Assembly: GCA_964035795.1 (NCBI GenBank)
Contig: OZ038320.1
Location: 27,845,705 to 27,909,704 of the forward strand
Source of the DNA: Pterobdella sp. o SKG-2022
Lineage: Eukaryota > Annelida > Clitellata > Hirudinida > Piscicolidae
DNA: 64,000 bases
Reading direction: 5' to 3'
Both the position numbers and the translations under genes were made by a program. Under the pieces are notes generated by a model. It made no database searches. It worked only from the letters and a program-made list of their open reading frames with translations, and had not been told where the DNA came from. Each line of letters begins with the position of its first letter. Position 1 is the stretch's first letter. Positions 23,635 through 51,600 of the stretch are shown one piece after another.

Positions 23635-24014
23635 TTTGATAGTTATTTTCAATGTTTGAAAATTATATTTAATTGATATTAGTTTTTATATTGGGTATTA
23701 TTTTCAAGTTTTAAACAGTATTATAAAGGATTTAATATGTACACTTTTAGTTTTCAATTTATTTTGTGTTCTCCCTTTAATTTTATATGCATTTTGGTTT
23801 CTTATTAGAGTTGTCATTTTCTTGTTTTAAGCAGTTTAGCTACTGTTTTCTACCATTTCGCAATCTTAAAAGTGATATTTTCTATTTGTATGATGCCAAG
23901 TAAAATGATTCGTGTGAAAAAGTCATATTGATTGTGACTGTTATAGTATCTTGATTTGGAGCTTCCTTGAATGCGAGTAAACTTCTTCAAAAGTGGATCG
24001 AATTAAAAAAATGA

Positions 24015-24027
24015 AATAAACAATAAA
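24015..24027 (+). terminator. Poly(A) signals of TMED gene
   Basis: Two AATAAA hexamers (24015-24020 and 24022-24027) lie about 385 bp after the stop codon. The AT-rich sequence between them and the stop has no other feature and is likely the 3' UTR. Confidence 0.55.
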
Positions 24028-24390
24028 TGATTTTTGATATCACAACTTATTTGACTTGCAAGTTTGATTCGTATATAAGATATTTTCCCGTATGTTCAGT
24101 ATTTACCTGAGCAATTCATTGTCATAAAAAATATTATACTCACAGTTTTGTTGCTCAAAACTTCTTATTAAAAAGTTTCAAAATCTTTCAATAAGTTTCT
24201 TCAATTAAAGCCATCATTCTTGTACCGATTTGTGTGCTTACAACACCTTGCAACTTCTAAATTCTCTAAACACAATTAAAGAAATTTTTCAAGTAAGATT
24301 TTTTATTCAACCGTCAAATTTAAAAAATAAACAAAAATGTTTGCATTGTTTGTAATAATCAAAAATAAAAGATTTCTTCTAATTTTCTTA

Positions 24391-24907
24391 AACTTGCAAG
24401 AGTACCTAGCATACTACAAGTATTTCCTCTCTGAATGGCCATACTTATAGCTTGAAGTAGGAAGTAGGTTGACTGAGGTTCTCTTGTTTCTTGAGCTATT
24501 TTTTTCTCGATCTCTTATCGATCTTAGTCCGTTTAGACCCCAAGAACCAAAAGTTTCAACTCCGATTGGTATAACCTCATAGTCCGCTGAAAGGTTGCAA
24601 TATTTTGTCAGCTTAGCTTTCAGCTACTTTTTCTGGAAAACCTGAAGATATTTGTATGTGGCTGGAGGCGATAGTGTCACTACAAGTGAAATCCCACATC
24701 ATAATGGGACCATTTTTCCAAGGGTAAACTGTCATCCCATCTGGACGTTTTCCATCAGAGCAAGATACACCATTTTTTTCAAAAATCGAAGGTATGTGAG
24801 CTGATGACAGAGCTCTCTTTATTACGTCATTTATCTGAGCATGTCGGGAAATCTTCAAGCCCTCTTTCTACAACTGAGACCATGCACTCCCGATTGATCC
24901 AAAGTTT
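24391..24907 (-). mobile_element. Decayed non-LTR retrotransposon 3' coding fragment
   Basis: The minus strand encodes, in shifting frames, a block I recognise from the C-terminus of invertebrate retroelement reverse-transcriptase polyproteins: GVHGLSCRKRA, then KISRHAQINDVIKRALSSA, DGKRPDGMTVYPWKNG, MMWDFTCSDTIASSHIQ, SADYEVIPIGVETFGSWG and YFLLQAISMAIQRGN. Frameshifts occur after HGLSCRK, near codon 80 of the longest segment and after the VETFGSWG block, and a stop follows the ALSSA segment's frame, so it is dead. No 5' part or reverse transcriptase domain is present, consistent with 5' truncation. The exact clade was not determined. Confidence 0.75.
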
Positions 24908-25647
24908 CAATTAGTCCCTGTCTTCTGGACATGATTTTTCTTGAGATAATTCTTTTCTCGTAACAAGCTGTAACATGACTGACGTTTCCTTCTATTGACA
25001 TAATCTGAAATTTGAGCATCCATCAGAAAATTCGTTGACTATTTGTAGCATTGAAACTCGAAAAGTGTAATTGTAAGACTTTCAACCAAATAAATTCAAT
25101 GACATCCTCCAAGATTATAATCTTTTTGATTGAAGAATGGCTTATCAGTTAGATAATTAATTTCAGTCTAAAAATATTTTCGATTAAATGCTTCAAAAAA
25201 CATCATTGCAAGACCGAATAACGTTGAAGTTACAACCTAATTCACTTTATTAAAAAAATATAAAGTTTGAAATTTACTTCCATTCTAGGCATCTCAGACT
25301 GGAATGGAGGATTTTCAAGCTCCCAGGTTTGGAGCCTTCATTTTTTTCTACTCTTATTTTAAAAAAACTAGCTTTTCATGCTTTTTTGAAACCCTTTTTT
25401 TAAAAAACTAAATTAAGCTTTTTTAAAATCAAAAATATACGAAACCCAGGTGAGTTTTTGCTCTTGGTATTTTAATTATATTTATCTTGCTGAAAACACC
25501 TTAATTGAGGGTTAATAAAAATAGTATAAATATGTTTGTTATCATCAAGTATTTGATCTGACACAAACATCAGTGTGTTGGCCAAATTATAAAAAAAGAA
25601 ATTGTGTTATGATTTAGAATCTAATTCATTTTCACCGGCTTGTTTCC

Positions 25648-25701
25648 ATGAAAGGCTATGAATTAAGATGCGATGAGTATTGTGGATTTGTTAGAAGATA
25701 A
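25648..25701 (+). other. Upstream ORF overlapping nucleoredoxin start
   Basis: An 18-codon frame starting at ATG 25648 runs past the nucleoredoxin ATG (25673) in another frame and stops at TAA 25699-25701. A second short ATG frame (25657) stops at once. If the mRNA begins upstream of 25648, initiation at the main ATG would need leaky scanning or reinitiation. The transcription start is unknown. Confidence 0.4.
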
Positions 25702-28700
25702 AGTAATCAATCACAAGTTTGAAAATTTTTCTAATTTGAGTTCTCTAAAAGAAGATGGTTGTATTTTGGGGTTTTATTTCGCTTCTTCTTGGTACGAACC
25801 ATGTCTAGCATTTACCCAACTTCTTATATCTTTTTACGATGACATGCTTATGAAGTATGAAAAAAAGAAAATACTCAAAGAAACTAAAAAATTCGAAGTA
25901 ATTTTTGTTAGTTCTGATTTGGATGAAGACTCTTTCAAGGAAAGTCTAAAAGAGATGCCTTGGAAAGCAATTTCATACAGAAATTCTCAATTAAGAGTAA
26001 GTGTCATTAATTGAAAAAAATATCTTAGTGAATTGATATAATTTCAAATGAATAAACAATCTATCATTGTTTGAAGAAAAAAATATCAAAGAAATATGAA
26101 GTCAAAGAAATACCCAGTCTAGTTTTAGTTGAAGGTTGGAGTGGCAAAACCATCAATACAAAAGGAAGAGATGCACTTTTGAAAGACCTTAATGGTGATG
26201 AATTTCCTTGGAGAAGATCTAGTTTGTTTGAAGTTTTAGGAAAAGAGTTCAATGTTGGTGGAAAGATTAAAGACTGTGATGTTGAATTGAAAAGTGCATT
26301 TATTGGTGTCTATTTTTCTGCTTATTGGGTGGGCTGAATAATTTTATATTTTATAAATCTAGAATAATATTGTATTGAAATCTATTAAAATAAAAATGTG
26401 TATATACATTTAATTTTTTAAATTTTTAATAAAATATTAAATAAAATTATGAAAAACAATGTACTAATTGTCAAAAAACTCAATATCTTTGTTTTATACT
26501 ATGACTATATTAATACAATTTAGAACTAAAAAGTAAATCAACCGTTAAGTTGCTTGAAATAGAATTTTCAAATGCACAATTGTTAGCTTTCACAATGTGC
26601 TGTTCCATGTGTACCAAACAACTAAAAAATCACTCAAAACCGTCCATCACTCCCACCCACAGTGTCCTCCATGCAGACTCCTCACCACCCATCTCATTGA
26701 TGTGTACAATAAACTCAAAAATAGTTCAAAGCATAAGTTTGAAGTAGTTTTCATCAGCTCAGATAGGTCATTGGAGTCCTATACTGAATATTCCAGTATA
26801 ATGCCATGGTTGTGCCTGCCTTTCCAAGACCCTAGGACTAAGAATATCACTAGTTATTTTGATGTGCAAGGTTAGGTTTTTATGGCTTGGTTTTAATTGC
26901 TTTCATAAGTTTTCTAGCACAATTCTGAAATATTTTAACAAATTTTTTAATTTTTCAGTTAAGGCTTTATTATGATTTGAAATTACTTTCCTTTTTTTAC
27001 ATACTATCTTCAAGATTTCACATTCATCAAACACAGCAATCCCAGCGCTGATATTATTGAATCCTTCACACCAAATCATTTATTCTAATGCCAGATCAGC
27101 TGTCTTCAATGACCCCGAAGGACAAGTATGTTTTAGAAATTTGGTTCATATGTTAAGGCTATTTATGATGATTTACATTAAAAAATTAAGAATTAATCTA
27201 TTGAAATTCAATTACGAAAACTCAATTTTCAATAAAACATCGTTAATTTCAATAATTATGAAACAAATTTTTTCAGTAATATCATTGTTATCAATATTTC
27301 ATGTTCAGTTCTTCCCATGGACAGCTGAACAGCCTGAGGAACTGACAGAGGCTAGTATTGAGTACCTTCAAACGGAACCATGTCTTATTCTTTTCACAGG
27401 TTTCATACGTCCTTCATATGTGCTCATTTGTAGGTTTAAGTGTGGTAATACTTGATAATGTAACTTCTGTTTTTTAAGGGGATGTATGTTTATTAAAATT
27501 TTCATGATTAGCATTTTCTACTCTGTAAATAAAGATGGTGATCATTGTCTGAGGGTATGATCTTCAGCTATTAAGAACTTTACGCCGCATTACATGCCAA
27601 TTTTTACTGTATAAACTAGACTCCAGTAGACTCCGTAATAAACAAAATAATATCCCTGTTATTTGGCTTGGTAAAGTGCGGTAATAGCGGATCTTGAGTT
27701 GGATATTATTTTGGCTGGAGGTTCTTTAAAACATTAGCCTTGAATAACTTCCATCACTTCTCTTAATCATGATTGAAACTTTTTTTTAAATGAGAACAAT
27801 TGGCTGTTTGTTGGTACATGTATTGCTCTTCCGTACTTCAAAAATCCGGAAAACTTCAAGTTCTGATGTTCCAAGTTTTTGAGAATCGACTGCGCCATTA
27901 ATACTAGTAATTTTTCATTTGTTCTTCGAGTTTATAAAGGTTTATAATAATGCAAAAAAATTGTTTCAAAATAATTTTTATTTTAAATGAAGTTATCTTA
28001 TTGATTATTTTTTTAAATAAAAATAACTCGTTGGATTTAAAAAGACATTTTAACAATATATGTTAGTTCTACGATCAATATAATAAGAATCCAAGACTTT
28101 TTCGACATTGCGGAAATGAACACCACAACTAATTATCAGCAAAAAACTGTATATATTTTTAATCCACTTGCTCTTCCTTCTGTACGATGTGAATGCTTGC
28201 AATAGGGGTCACCAATGGGCACTGGTTGCCCATACTTTACCCTTGGGAAGGTCTGAGATTTAGCTATCAACACTCTAGCAGGGTGTCATGTTAATCAAGG
28301 GTGAGACAACCAGAAACAAGGCCCCACGCGTCGTTGCAGGAGATTCTTTAAGATGATGCGAGACGTGGTTGGTGGCTTGGAAGGTCTCATAGTTAGAGTC
28401 AAAGTTCGATTTGCGGGGTGGTTTCATGCCATAACTCGATTCAGACTACTCTTACGTCGTACACCATTTTTATTAATTCTTTGAAATATCCTTATAAAAA
28501 TAACTTACATTAATTAAACTAAGTTGTTTTTCGTTTGCACAATTGATAGATTTTAGTTGAGATAATTACAGCGAAAAATTAATAAATATACAGAAGGCAA
28601 AGATGATATAATACAGAAGGCACGAAGTTTGTTGGAGGAAAGCACAAGTTCTTACCATTCAGATTGCAGTGCTTCTCGAGATGGTCTCAACCCATTACCT

Positions 28701-29059
28701 GCCATCAAAGTCTTTTATGAAGGCTCACAGGTGAAGCATCATAGTCATGTCGACCTGAAGCAACTTACGCACTTCAGTTGCTTTTTAAAAAAATATTATA
28801 TATTGTCTATGTTCAAACGTTTCAAACCATAAGCGTTCTTTTCAAGTCGTATAATTATCAGACTTATTTATCTACCACTTAGAGTGATGAAGTAGCGGAT
28901 TCAGTGCGAAGTTTTGTCCAGATTGATGGTAGAGAGCCACTGGCTGTGATGGTGGAAGGTGACAAGGTTTTGAGAGGGGAAGAGAACAAGCTTGAGGTGA
29001 AGGATATCGAGGAGTTGTTGAACAAGTTTAAAGAACAGTGTCTTGATGATTTGGGTTGA
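25673..29059 (+). CDS. NXN: Nucleoredoxin (three thioredoxin-like domains)
   Basis: Seven exons (25673-25996, 26077-26328, 26663-26870, 27037-27125, 27309-27399, 28594-28730, 28883-29059) join in phase to 425 residues, close to the ~435 of vertebrate NXN. Domain 1 (about 1-165) has FEVIFVSSDLDEDSF and EIPSLVLVE but reads WYEPC where a redox site would lie. Domain 2 begins IGVYFSAYW-CPPC, with the catalytic pair C193/C196 encoded exactly at the exon 2/3 junction, then FEVVFISSDRS and AIPALILLNP. Domain 3 (about 315-425) is the degenerate C-terminal one. Family knowledge: a cytosolic/nuclear oxidoreductase that binds Dishevelled and tunes Wnt signalling. The acceptor of exon 2 is AT-rich and weak, but the phase fits. 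Intron 5 (1.2 kb) contains an unexplained GC-richer block. Confidence 0.9.
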
Positions 29060-29104
29060 TACGTTTGCTGATCTTGGGATGTTCGTTTATATTTACAATA
29101 CAGG

Positions 29105-29110
29105 AATAAA
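29105..29110 (+). terminator. Candidate poly(A) signal of nucleoredoxin
   Basis: AATAAA lies 46 bp after the stop codon. The 0.9 kb to the NUBP2 stop (29060-29968) is otherwise featureless AT-rich 3' flank of two tail-to-tail genes. Confidence 0.55.
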
Positions 29111-29968
29111 AAAATTTTTTTGGCACAATCATAATGGCATAATCTTCAAATTTATTCATAGTATATAAGTTTGTAAATTATAAAGTACATGTATTTTGTA
29201 TCAAGGTATATTCATAGCAAATGGCTCGTTATTAATTTGATGCATTTAGGAGATTAGTTTTCATATAGTTATAATGTAAATGATATTCAAGTACCCAGAC
29301 TGAATTTTCATGATTTAATGTTTAAACGTTTAATATAATTATTTTTTATAATATAACGCGTTTCCAAGGAAATCAATTAAGTTTTATAATTTTTAAATTA
29401 TTTTTTTTATCGATTATTTTATCAAATCAATATCTTGCTTTTTTGAAAATCAACTGTTTGGTTCACCTTTTTGTGTTGATGAAGTTATGCAGTTAATCAA
29501 AAATGTCTGTTTATGTTTTACAAAACACTTCTCTATGCTTAACCCTGAATCTCTCCGTTTGTGCTTTTTTAATGGTTTTCTATATTGAATTGTAGTTATT
29601 ACTGTCTGTTTCAATGTTTCAAATTGTATATTACACAGATTTTGTACTTATGTATGCAATACCAGTCATATGGAAATCTTACATTCAAACGCATAATATT
29701 CATTTTATGTCTAGTTTTATGTTTTATACTTTATGAAATTAGTCTTTTTGTACGAATTTTTACATGGATCTGAAAGGTCTACCATTGATTTAGATTTAAT
29801 TCATAAAAATTGTAGTTTTGATCATTAAATGATATGAAATCTGAGTAACAATTTTGAACATAAACAATCAGCTAAAATTTAATTAGAAAAATAAAAGATA
29901 AAAAATCAAATAAATAAAAGGAATGATGGAAGCTTTACTCTTGAATAAAACTAATTAATTAATGATAA

Positions 29969-32900
29969 TTAAGGCGATATATGACTGACGACGTTATCAA
30001 GTATACAGTTAAATGCTTGCGAAGTGACGGCCTCGTTGAGTTTGTTGATGTCTCCCCCTCCCAACCCAGCTGATAACTCACCACTTATTGGTACGGCTCC
30101 TGTGGTGGAAAGAGAGATTTTATTAAGAAAAGAGTATCATTATCTTTTATCATCTTTTTTTGCTTCGAAATAACTCTTCATTGGAACCTTAAGCTTTAAT
30201 AAAAAATATTGCAAATTCAAGTATGAAACTTGTCGATTTCCAAAAAATTATTGTTGGTGATTTTTCTGATGATTTTTTTTGAATTTGTCTTAAAAAAACT
30301 ATAAAACATGAACATAAAGTGAATATTCTGTATATGATAAGTTGCGCTGTAACCGAGGAAAGGGATTTGAAAATACTCGGCCAATGATTCACCACCTCCT
30401 TTGGAAAAAATGTTTGTGCACTCCTGTATGATTCAGGTTGTTACAGGTTTGATAGGTCGATGAATTGATATATAAAAACAAAAAAGAGGATTCTTATAGC
30501 CTTTTATATGCTTTCTCGATAAAAATTAAATTTCACAAACACACTGTGGTTGAAGTGCTAACTATCAGACCAACACGGAAGCAAATTCAATAATATAATA
30601 AGTTTGAAAATTAACCAGCCAAAACTTATAGATAGCTAAATATCAAGATTTAAAATCCAGGTTAATAAAATATAACTAAATATATAGCATGAATATAAGA
30701 CCATATAATTTCCTAATGAAAACCAAAATCCCGGTAATGACCTGGCAATGAGGGCACGTGAAGCCACTCATGTTCTCTATCACCCCAATAATAGGCAAGC
30801 CCATCTTTCTGCAGAATGTCACTTCTCTACGCACGTCTGCTACCGCTGCGGTCTAAAGTGTTTATTTTTATGTACGCATGTGTGTATGTATGCATAAGAG
30901 TCAACCATCAGTAGCCCCGAATTGGGTTGTTTTTATTACTTCTATGTTTCGTCGTGTAGGAACGTACCCTAGCTTCATCATCAGGCTGTTAGTGTTGGTC
31001 TTAGGATGTTTCTTTGCACATTAGGAACTTGTCTTGGGAATCTAGCTAGCTTGATGAGAGCAGACTGGTAGAACAGTCTGTGTAAGGTCCTCCGAAAAAA
31101 TTATCTTGAAACAAGATAAAATTAGTAAACTCAAAGAATTACTGGAGGACAAGAAAAGGTTGTTTAGATTTGTACCCTGAAAGGGTAGCAGCTCCACCAA
31201 CAAGCAGGCCTAAACGTTAGGGCGTAGGTGTCTTTTACTGTCATGGCCTGGACCATTGTTTTTATCGTCATTATTAACAACGTTTTACGTCCATACTAGC
31301 GTTTCAACAAGTTTTTAAAAATGTTTAATCTGGCTTATTCTCTTTTAAACTAATTAAGTTCATTTTAACGCATTCATAAGGTATTTGGATGTATTTTCTT
31401 GAATTGATGCAGGCGAATATTGGAAACAGAGTTATATTATTAAATTTCAAACTCTCAATAAATTAATTGAAAAGATGTTTATTTAAAAGACTAAAAATTT
31501 CCAACTTCAAAAATTGTATTAATTTTATTATGAATATTATTAGCACTTGTAAAACGTATTTTCATCTCAATTAAATGAGATTAGATAGAACATCATTAAT
31601 CATAACTAAAACAAAAAAGGCAGACAACCTGTGGAGTGGTAACAAGCACAACTCCATCAGGATTGAAGGGCTTCAACGTCTGCACCACACTCATGTGCTC
31701 ATCTGAGGTGCCAGGTGGCGTGTCCACTACCAAGTAATCCAAGTCTCCCCAGTATACATCCCTCACAAACTGTCCTATCATTGCTGTGTTGGTTTGTGGG
31801 TTCGTATGTATGTGTGTTAGACTCAAAAATAATGGTTCATAAAACAAGCTTTTCGTAAGTGATAATTGATAATGTAAGTTGTGATTGTTAAAGGCTTTAA
31901 TGTTTAATTAACGTTAATGTTTGTGCCTAGTGTATTTTTTGATATCTTTGTGATTTTTTTTAGCATTGGTGTTTTTTTGTAAGTTTGTATACATGAAATT
32001 GTTTTTTATGGGTGTGTGCTGGTATTTTTGTTTATTTCCATGCTTGTATATGAAGTAAAAATTAATTTTGTAGATACAGAAGCTAACCATTCTTTTTTGG
32101 ACCTCTCCATATGATTGCATCATTTCTGTTGTTGAGGAAAAAACCAATAGACATTACCCCAAATCTTTTCTCTTCATCAATATACACTGGAACCCATCTA
32201 TGAAATTATGGGAAAATGGATGCTGAGCATAATTTTTAAATCATTTTTACAAATTATTAAAAATAGTTTCAAAAATAAAATTTAGTAAACAAAATAAAAT
32301 TAATATACAAAACATTAGAATACAATAAAATGCCTTGGAATTAAAATTACAGCAAGCTAAAAAGTTAATAAAAATTATATTCAAAAAAGTGTAAGTGCTA
32401 TAAAAGTACAAAATTAAAATACATTATAAGCACAAACCCTTCATTGCATTGATACACACTTTTCCCTTCACATTGCAGTATTGTTGGGATACTAGGCCCA
32501 CAAAGATCTGTGTCCAAAAGTCCTACCTGTCAAAATGTTTCTTGATTGAGTTTGAAATATGTTGGGTATTATGTTTTGAAGGTTTAAAATGGTGTTTGTA
32601 GGTGAAAGTTTATTTGTAGATTTGATGATTTATTTTTCAATGAAAGATACTATTTGAAGTTATTCAATGAAAAATATTATCTTTTCAACTGTAACATAAA
32701 CTGTTAAAACTTAGTATTAATGATTATTTATTCAAATTATAAAACAAAGTATAGATGAATAGATCCTGAGTTCATGATTCTATCAATTATAATTTCCATA
32801 AAAAGTTCTTTAACTTATGAAAACATAAGTTACTTTTTAGATAAAATGAACCTTAAACCCTTTTTCTTTCAAGCCTAGTGCAAGTTTGACAGAAACTGTG

Positions 32901-32971
32901 CTTTTGCCAACTCCTCCCTTGCCAGACAACACCAGAATTATATGTTTAATATTTGAGTGTTGTGAAGTCAT
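29969..32971 (-). CDS. NUBP2: NUBP2, cytosolic Fe-S cluster assembly P-loop ATPase
   Basis: Seven minus-strand exons (32971-32852, 32526-32438, 32197-32088, 31783-31629, 30852-30742, 30423-30354, 30099-29969) join in phase to 261 residues (vertebrate NUBP2 about 271). The deviant Walker A is [12 protein letters not shown] in exon 1. [10 protein letters not shown], the Walker B-type [12 protein letters not shown] and VENMSGF-like [12 protein letters not shown] follow. The C-terminal Cys pair is C-P-H-C with a further Cys in [12 protein letters not shown]. Family knowledge: an Mrp/NBP35 ATPase (Cfd1 in yeast) that, with NUBP1, scaffolds 4Fe-4S clusters for transfer to cytosolic and nuclear apoproteins. 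The exon 5 acceptor TTTAG at 30853-30857 keeps the family spacing between TTPQ and DVRRE, better than a second AG 6 bp further in. It is divergent from the V-ATPase gene. Confidence 0.96.
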
Positions 32972-33505
32972 GTTTAGTTTCTGCGACCTATTTTCTCGAT
33001 TTCAAATGTACTTTTAAGCCATATAAAAAACTACAAAACCCAAGTTTATAAAAACTTTTAATAATTTTTAAAATATATTTTGTTAAATAAAAATTATCTA
33101 ATCATACAATTTAATGAAATGCTCAAAACTGTGTTTAAATAATCTAAATAAAATGGGATGTTTAGTAGTAGCCTGACACGAACTCTAAACTCAATCGACT
33201 TAACATTTAAACCATTGTGACAATTTTATCTTGTAAGAGTTTAAATTCCTAAATTATTTTAAACTTCTCAGTTATAAGGTTTTGAAAAGCAGCATGTTTT
33301 GTATAGTAGTTGATATCAGATGAAAAAATTTAACAGGTTTTTAAAATTATTTAACTTTTTGAATAAAACCGACAATGTTTGAACTAAGTTTACTATTCAA
33401 CTATAAGCTAATTTTGAAGTTTTTCAAATGCTTGAATAATTCATTTTATTATATAAAGAAATTTTATTATATACAGGTTAATTTTCTGAAAGTTGGAGAG
33501 TCATC
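32972..33505. promoter_or_regulatory. Divergent promoter region NUBP2 / V-ATPase a
   Basis: The two start codons are 534 bp apart and face away from each other. Both 5' UTRs and promoters are expected in this AT-rich segment. No named element is clear. Confidence 0.5.
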
Positions 33506-48472
<14,967 letters not shown>

Positions 48473-48628
48473 CTTTTTGAGCCTTAATTAACAGTGAGGA
48501 ATGAGCTTATGCACTCTACAGTTGATGAATATCATCATTTCATTCCAAATTTATTAGTTCATGCTGCGTGTTGTAACATGTGTATAAAGATTATTTATTT
48601 TGTGGATTATACGGATAAGTTAATGTTA

Positions 48629-48634
48629 AATAAA
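48629..48634 (+). terminator. Candidate poly(A) signal of V-ATPase a gene
   Basis: AATAAA about 157 bp after the stop codon in AT-rich 3' flank. Confidence 0.55.
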
Positions 48635-51600
48635 GTTTTAGATTCTTTCAATTGATTCAAAACTGGTATCATTTATATAATGTAATGCAAGCTAACCATC
48701 AAGAATTTTGGTTGCATGAAGAGTAGTTATAACTTGAGATGTTTTATAAATTTCTTTATTTTAACCTTTTGTTGCTAATTTATGGTTAGGATCAATTTCA
48801 CATTTCTCATCTTGTATTATTTTTCAATAAAATCTCCATTGTAGTTTTGTATTCAAAAATATTTCAATCGTTCCAATTTATATATGTAAGTTGGCCTTCA
48901 GTCCCTCAAAGTTTCGGTGAAAAGTCGTAATGCTTGCAATGTTCTGATAGCAGGATTTAAAGAAGGGAATAGGAATTCAGTGTGAGAAAGCATCTTCAAA
49001 AACTGGTTCATAAGTAAAATAAGTTAAAATCAGGAAGGCTCAAAAATCAAAAATTTCCAATGAATAATTATTCAAAGCACTGTTGTTTTTTCACAATTTT
49101 GAAAAATCATTAAAGTTGTCCTAGTGACAAAAAGGTATTTGAGTATTTAGAAGTTTTAATGAAGAGTGCTAGTAAGGCAAGGGCATTTTTTATTCATTTA
49201 ATAGTTTTAATTAGCAATAAATTAAATTTTTTGTTCTCTAAAGCATGGCTTTCTTCAAACTTATAAAATTGTTGTATTGCGAGTTCTATTTGTCTCTATG
49301 CGGAGTGAATGGCGTTAAAAACTGAAAACATTCCATATGTCGTTGAAATTACTTCAAGAAAACAAGAATTTTGATAAAACACAAGAAAATAACTTTAATT
49401 TGCTTGAACGACTCGAACGATAACTTGAAGTCATAAGCTCCAAGTGAACAACTGGTGAAGAGCATCCAAACGTACTCAACTGCCACATAATGAACTGCTA
49501 AAGCTTTTTCTAAGCAATGTAAAGTTTGAAATAATAAAATATTTGAATGCCTTCTAAATATACAAAACGCTTCCATGACTTTATTAAAAGATAAAATATA
49601 TTTTAAAATGTAAAAAAAAAAATATATATATATATATATGTAAACGTTTTGAAAAGTTAAATGACAGTGTAGGGTGGTATTTGAAATGCACCAGGCCACC
49701 ATAGGAGCTGAACTATGGAAACATACATTTAATCGCGACTGTCATATCATAAGTATTATATTCTTCACTCAGTGCAATGTTTGCTAAGTTGCTGAAGAGG
49801 TGTACAAAATCATTAAAAATTATGATTGAATGCATTTCTAACAAAGTTTTAAGGATGGTTTTGATAGAAACAATTGACTCTTATCTGGGTTTATGGGTGG
49901 GAAGACACGATGGCACAGTGTTGTGGGTGGTTTTTAAGACTAGTGGAAGCGACAGAGATAAGCAAGAAATTTTTAGTATTGAACCTAAATTTGTAAAACA
50001 GTATAAAACTTTATTATTAAACCTTCATCAAATGTATCCCTTATCTTATCTTTCCCAGTTCAGAACATACCTTTATTGATGATATTGTTTTTTAAAGGAT
50101 TAACTTTAAAATGAATCAGTTTTAGGATAAATAGATTCATTTTTAAAATTATGTATTTAAAGAATGCTTCATTTAGGAATTTTATGAAGAAATATTTAAG
50201 AAAAAGTGCATAAACTTTTTTAATATTTAAAATATTTTAAATATTTTAAATATTTTTAGAAAATCAATTATTGGTATTTTAGAGCTTTTCTAAACAGCCA
50301 AACAAATAAAACTTATAAGAATATTCCCAGCTTTTAACTAATTTAAATTTTCATAAAATTTATCATTAAAATTTAAATTTATGATTCAAACTTAATTGAT
50401 TTTCATTTAATTACCGGTCATAAAAATGTCGGTTTGCAAGAAATGCAGGAGAAAACGTCGCTAGAGATTTTTTCTCTATTATTTTTTAAGATTTTTATTA
50501 CTATTCTTTATTTATTATTCTTTTTTTTATTTTTATTATTATTGATATAATTTTGTTTTATTAATCTTTAATACCCGTGAATGTATCTCTATAAGTACCA
50601 TCAAATACTCTCCATTAAGCGTCTTGATGGGCATGCAGAGATGAAAGGAACAAAAGAATGGAAACGAATGAAAGAATGAATGTAAGATTAAACCCCTATC
50701 AATAAATTGACTCTCTCTGTAAGTGACTCTTTGATGCTCACACGTAGTTATATAGCTGGGAGATAATGCGTTGTGGGTCCAAGTGGCTGGTGACTTTAAT
50801 GATCTTTCATGTTCTCTAATGTTTTTAAAACAATCAATGGCTTTTTTTCATCTTTTACGGGGCTCAAGTGTTGATTTTTATCGCTTAAATCGTGATCGAA
50901 ATCTTTTATTGTTCAGAGACATTTTTATCTTTTAATTGGAAAGTTTTTGTCTCTTAAAAATTTTTGAAAATTACATTAAACTAAAATCAATTCAGTTTAT
51001 AACATTTATTTGAACTTTGAATACATAAAATTTCCACAAACTCTTCGTTTAAAGCTCAACAACCCCACCAAAGCACATAGAAACCTTATAGCTTACAGGC
51101 CTCTTTTAACGGTCTTTTTAATTAGTGTTGGCTTTAAAATCTTAAGGGTATAGCCGTTACGTTCATTTTTTCTTTTGCCACGTCACGACTTAAGTATTAT
51201 GTTAACGTTTAACGTTGCACTTTAGTTAATAGGGTTGTGTTAATCTTCAGCATACCAACGGACTCTAATAAAATTTCTTTATGGTTTATAGTTTTTATGC
51301 TGTTGATTTGACGCGTATTTGACAGCATAGATTTAGCTTTTTAGACACATCGTATGTTCTAATGAATTATGACAGCATAGATTTGTATTAGAAGCTATAT
51401 TTGGTATGGTTTTTGAATTATTATCTTATTAAAAAATTTTTAATTGCAAACTTTGAATTTTCAACTATAATATGAGTTTAAAATATCTAGCAAAACAATG
51501 GTTACTTATTCTTAAGGACAAAAAAAATTTTACTAGACTCTAATATTTTCTGCATAAAACACCTTCCAAAAGAGCCTCTCATACGGTTTCATATATGATC

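Larger units (their letters stand above)
23635..25672. other. Spacer between TMED and nucleoredoxin
   Basis: Apart from the TMED 3' flank, the retroelement fragment and the nucleoredoxin 5' region, this 2 kb is plain AT-rich sequence. No further exon was found. Confidence 0.5.

Noticed and set aside
49777..50079. 100-codon plus-strand frame as a possible gene
   Set aside because: No recognised domain, no splice partners, ordinary length for chance frames in AT-rich DNA over 6 kb.
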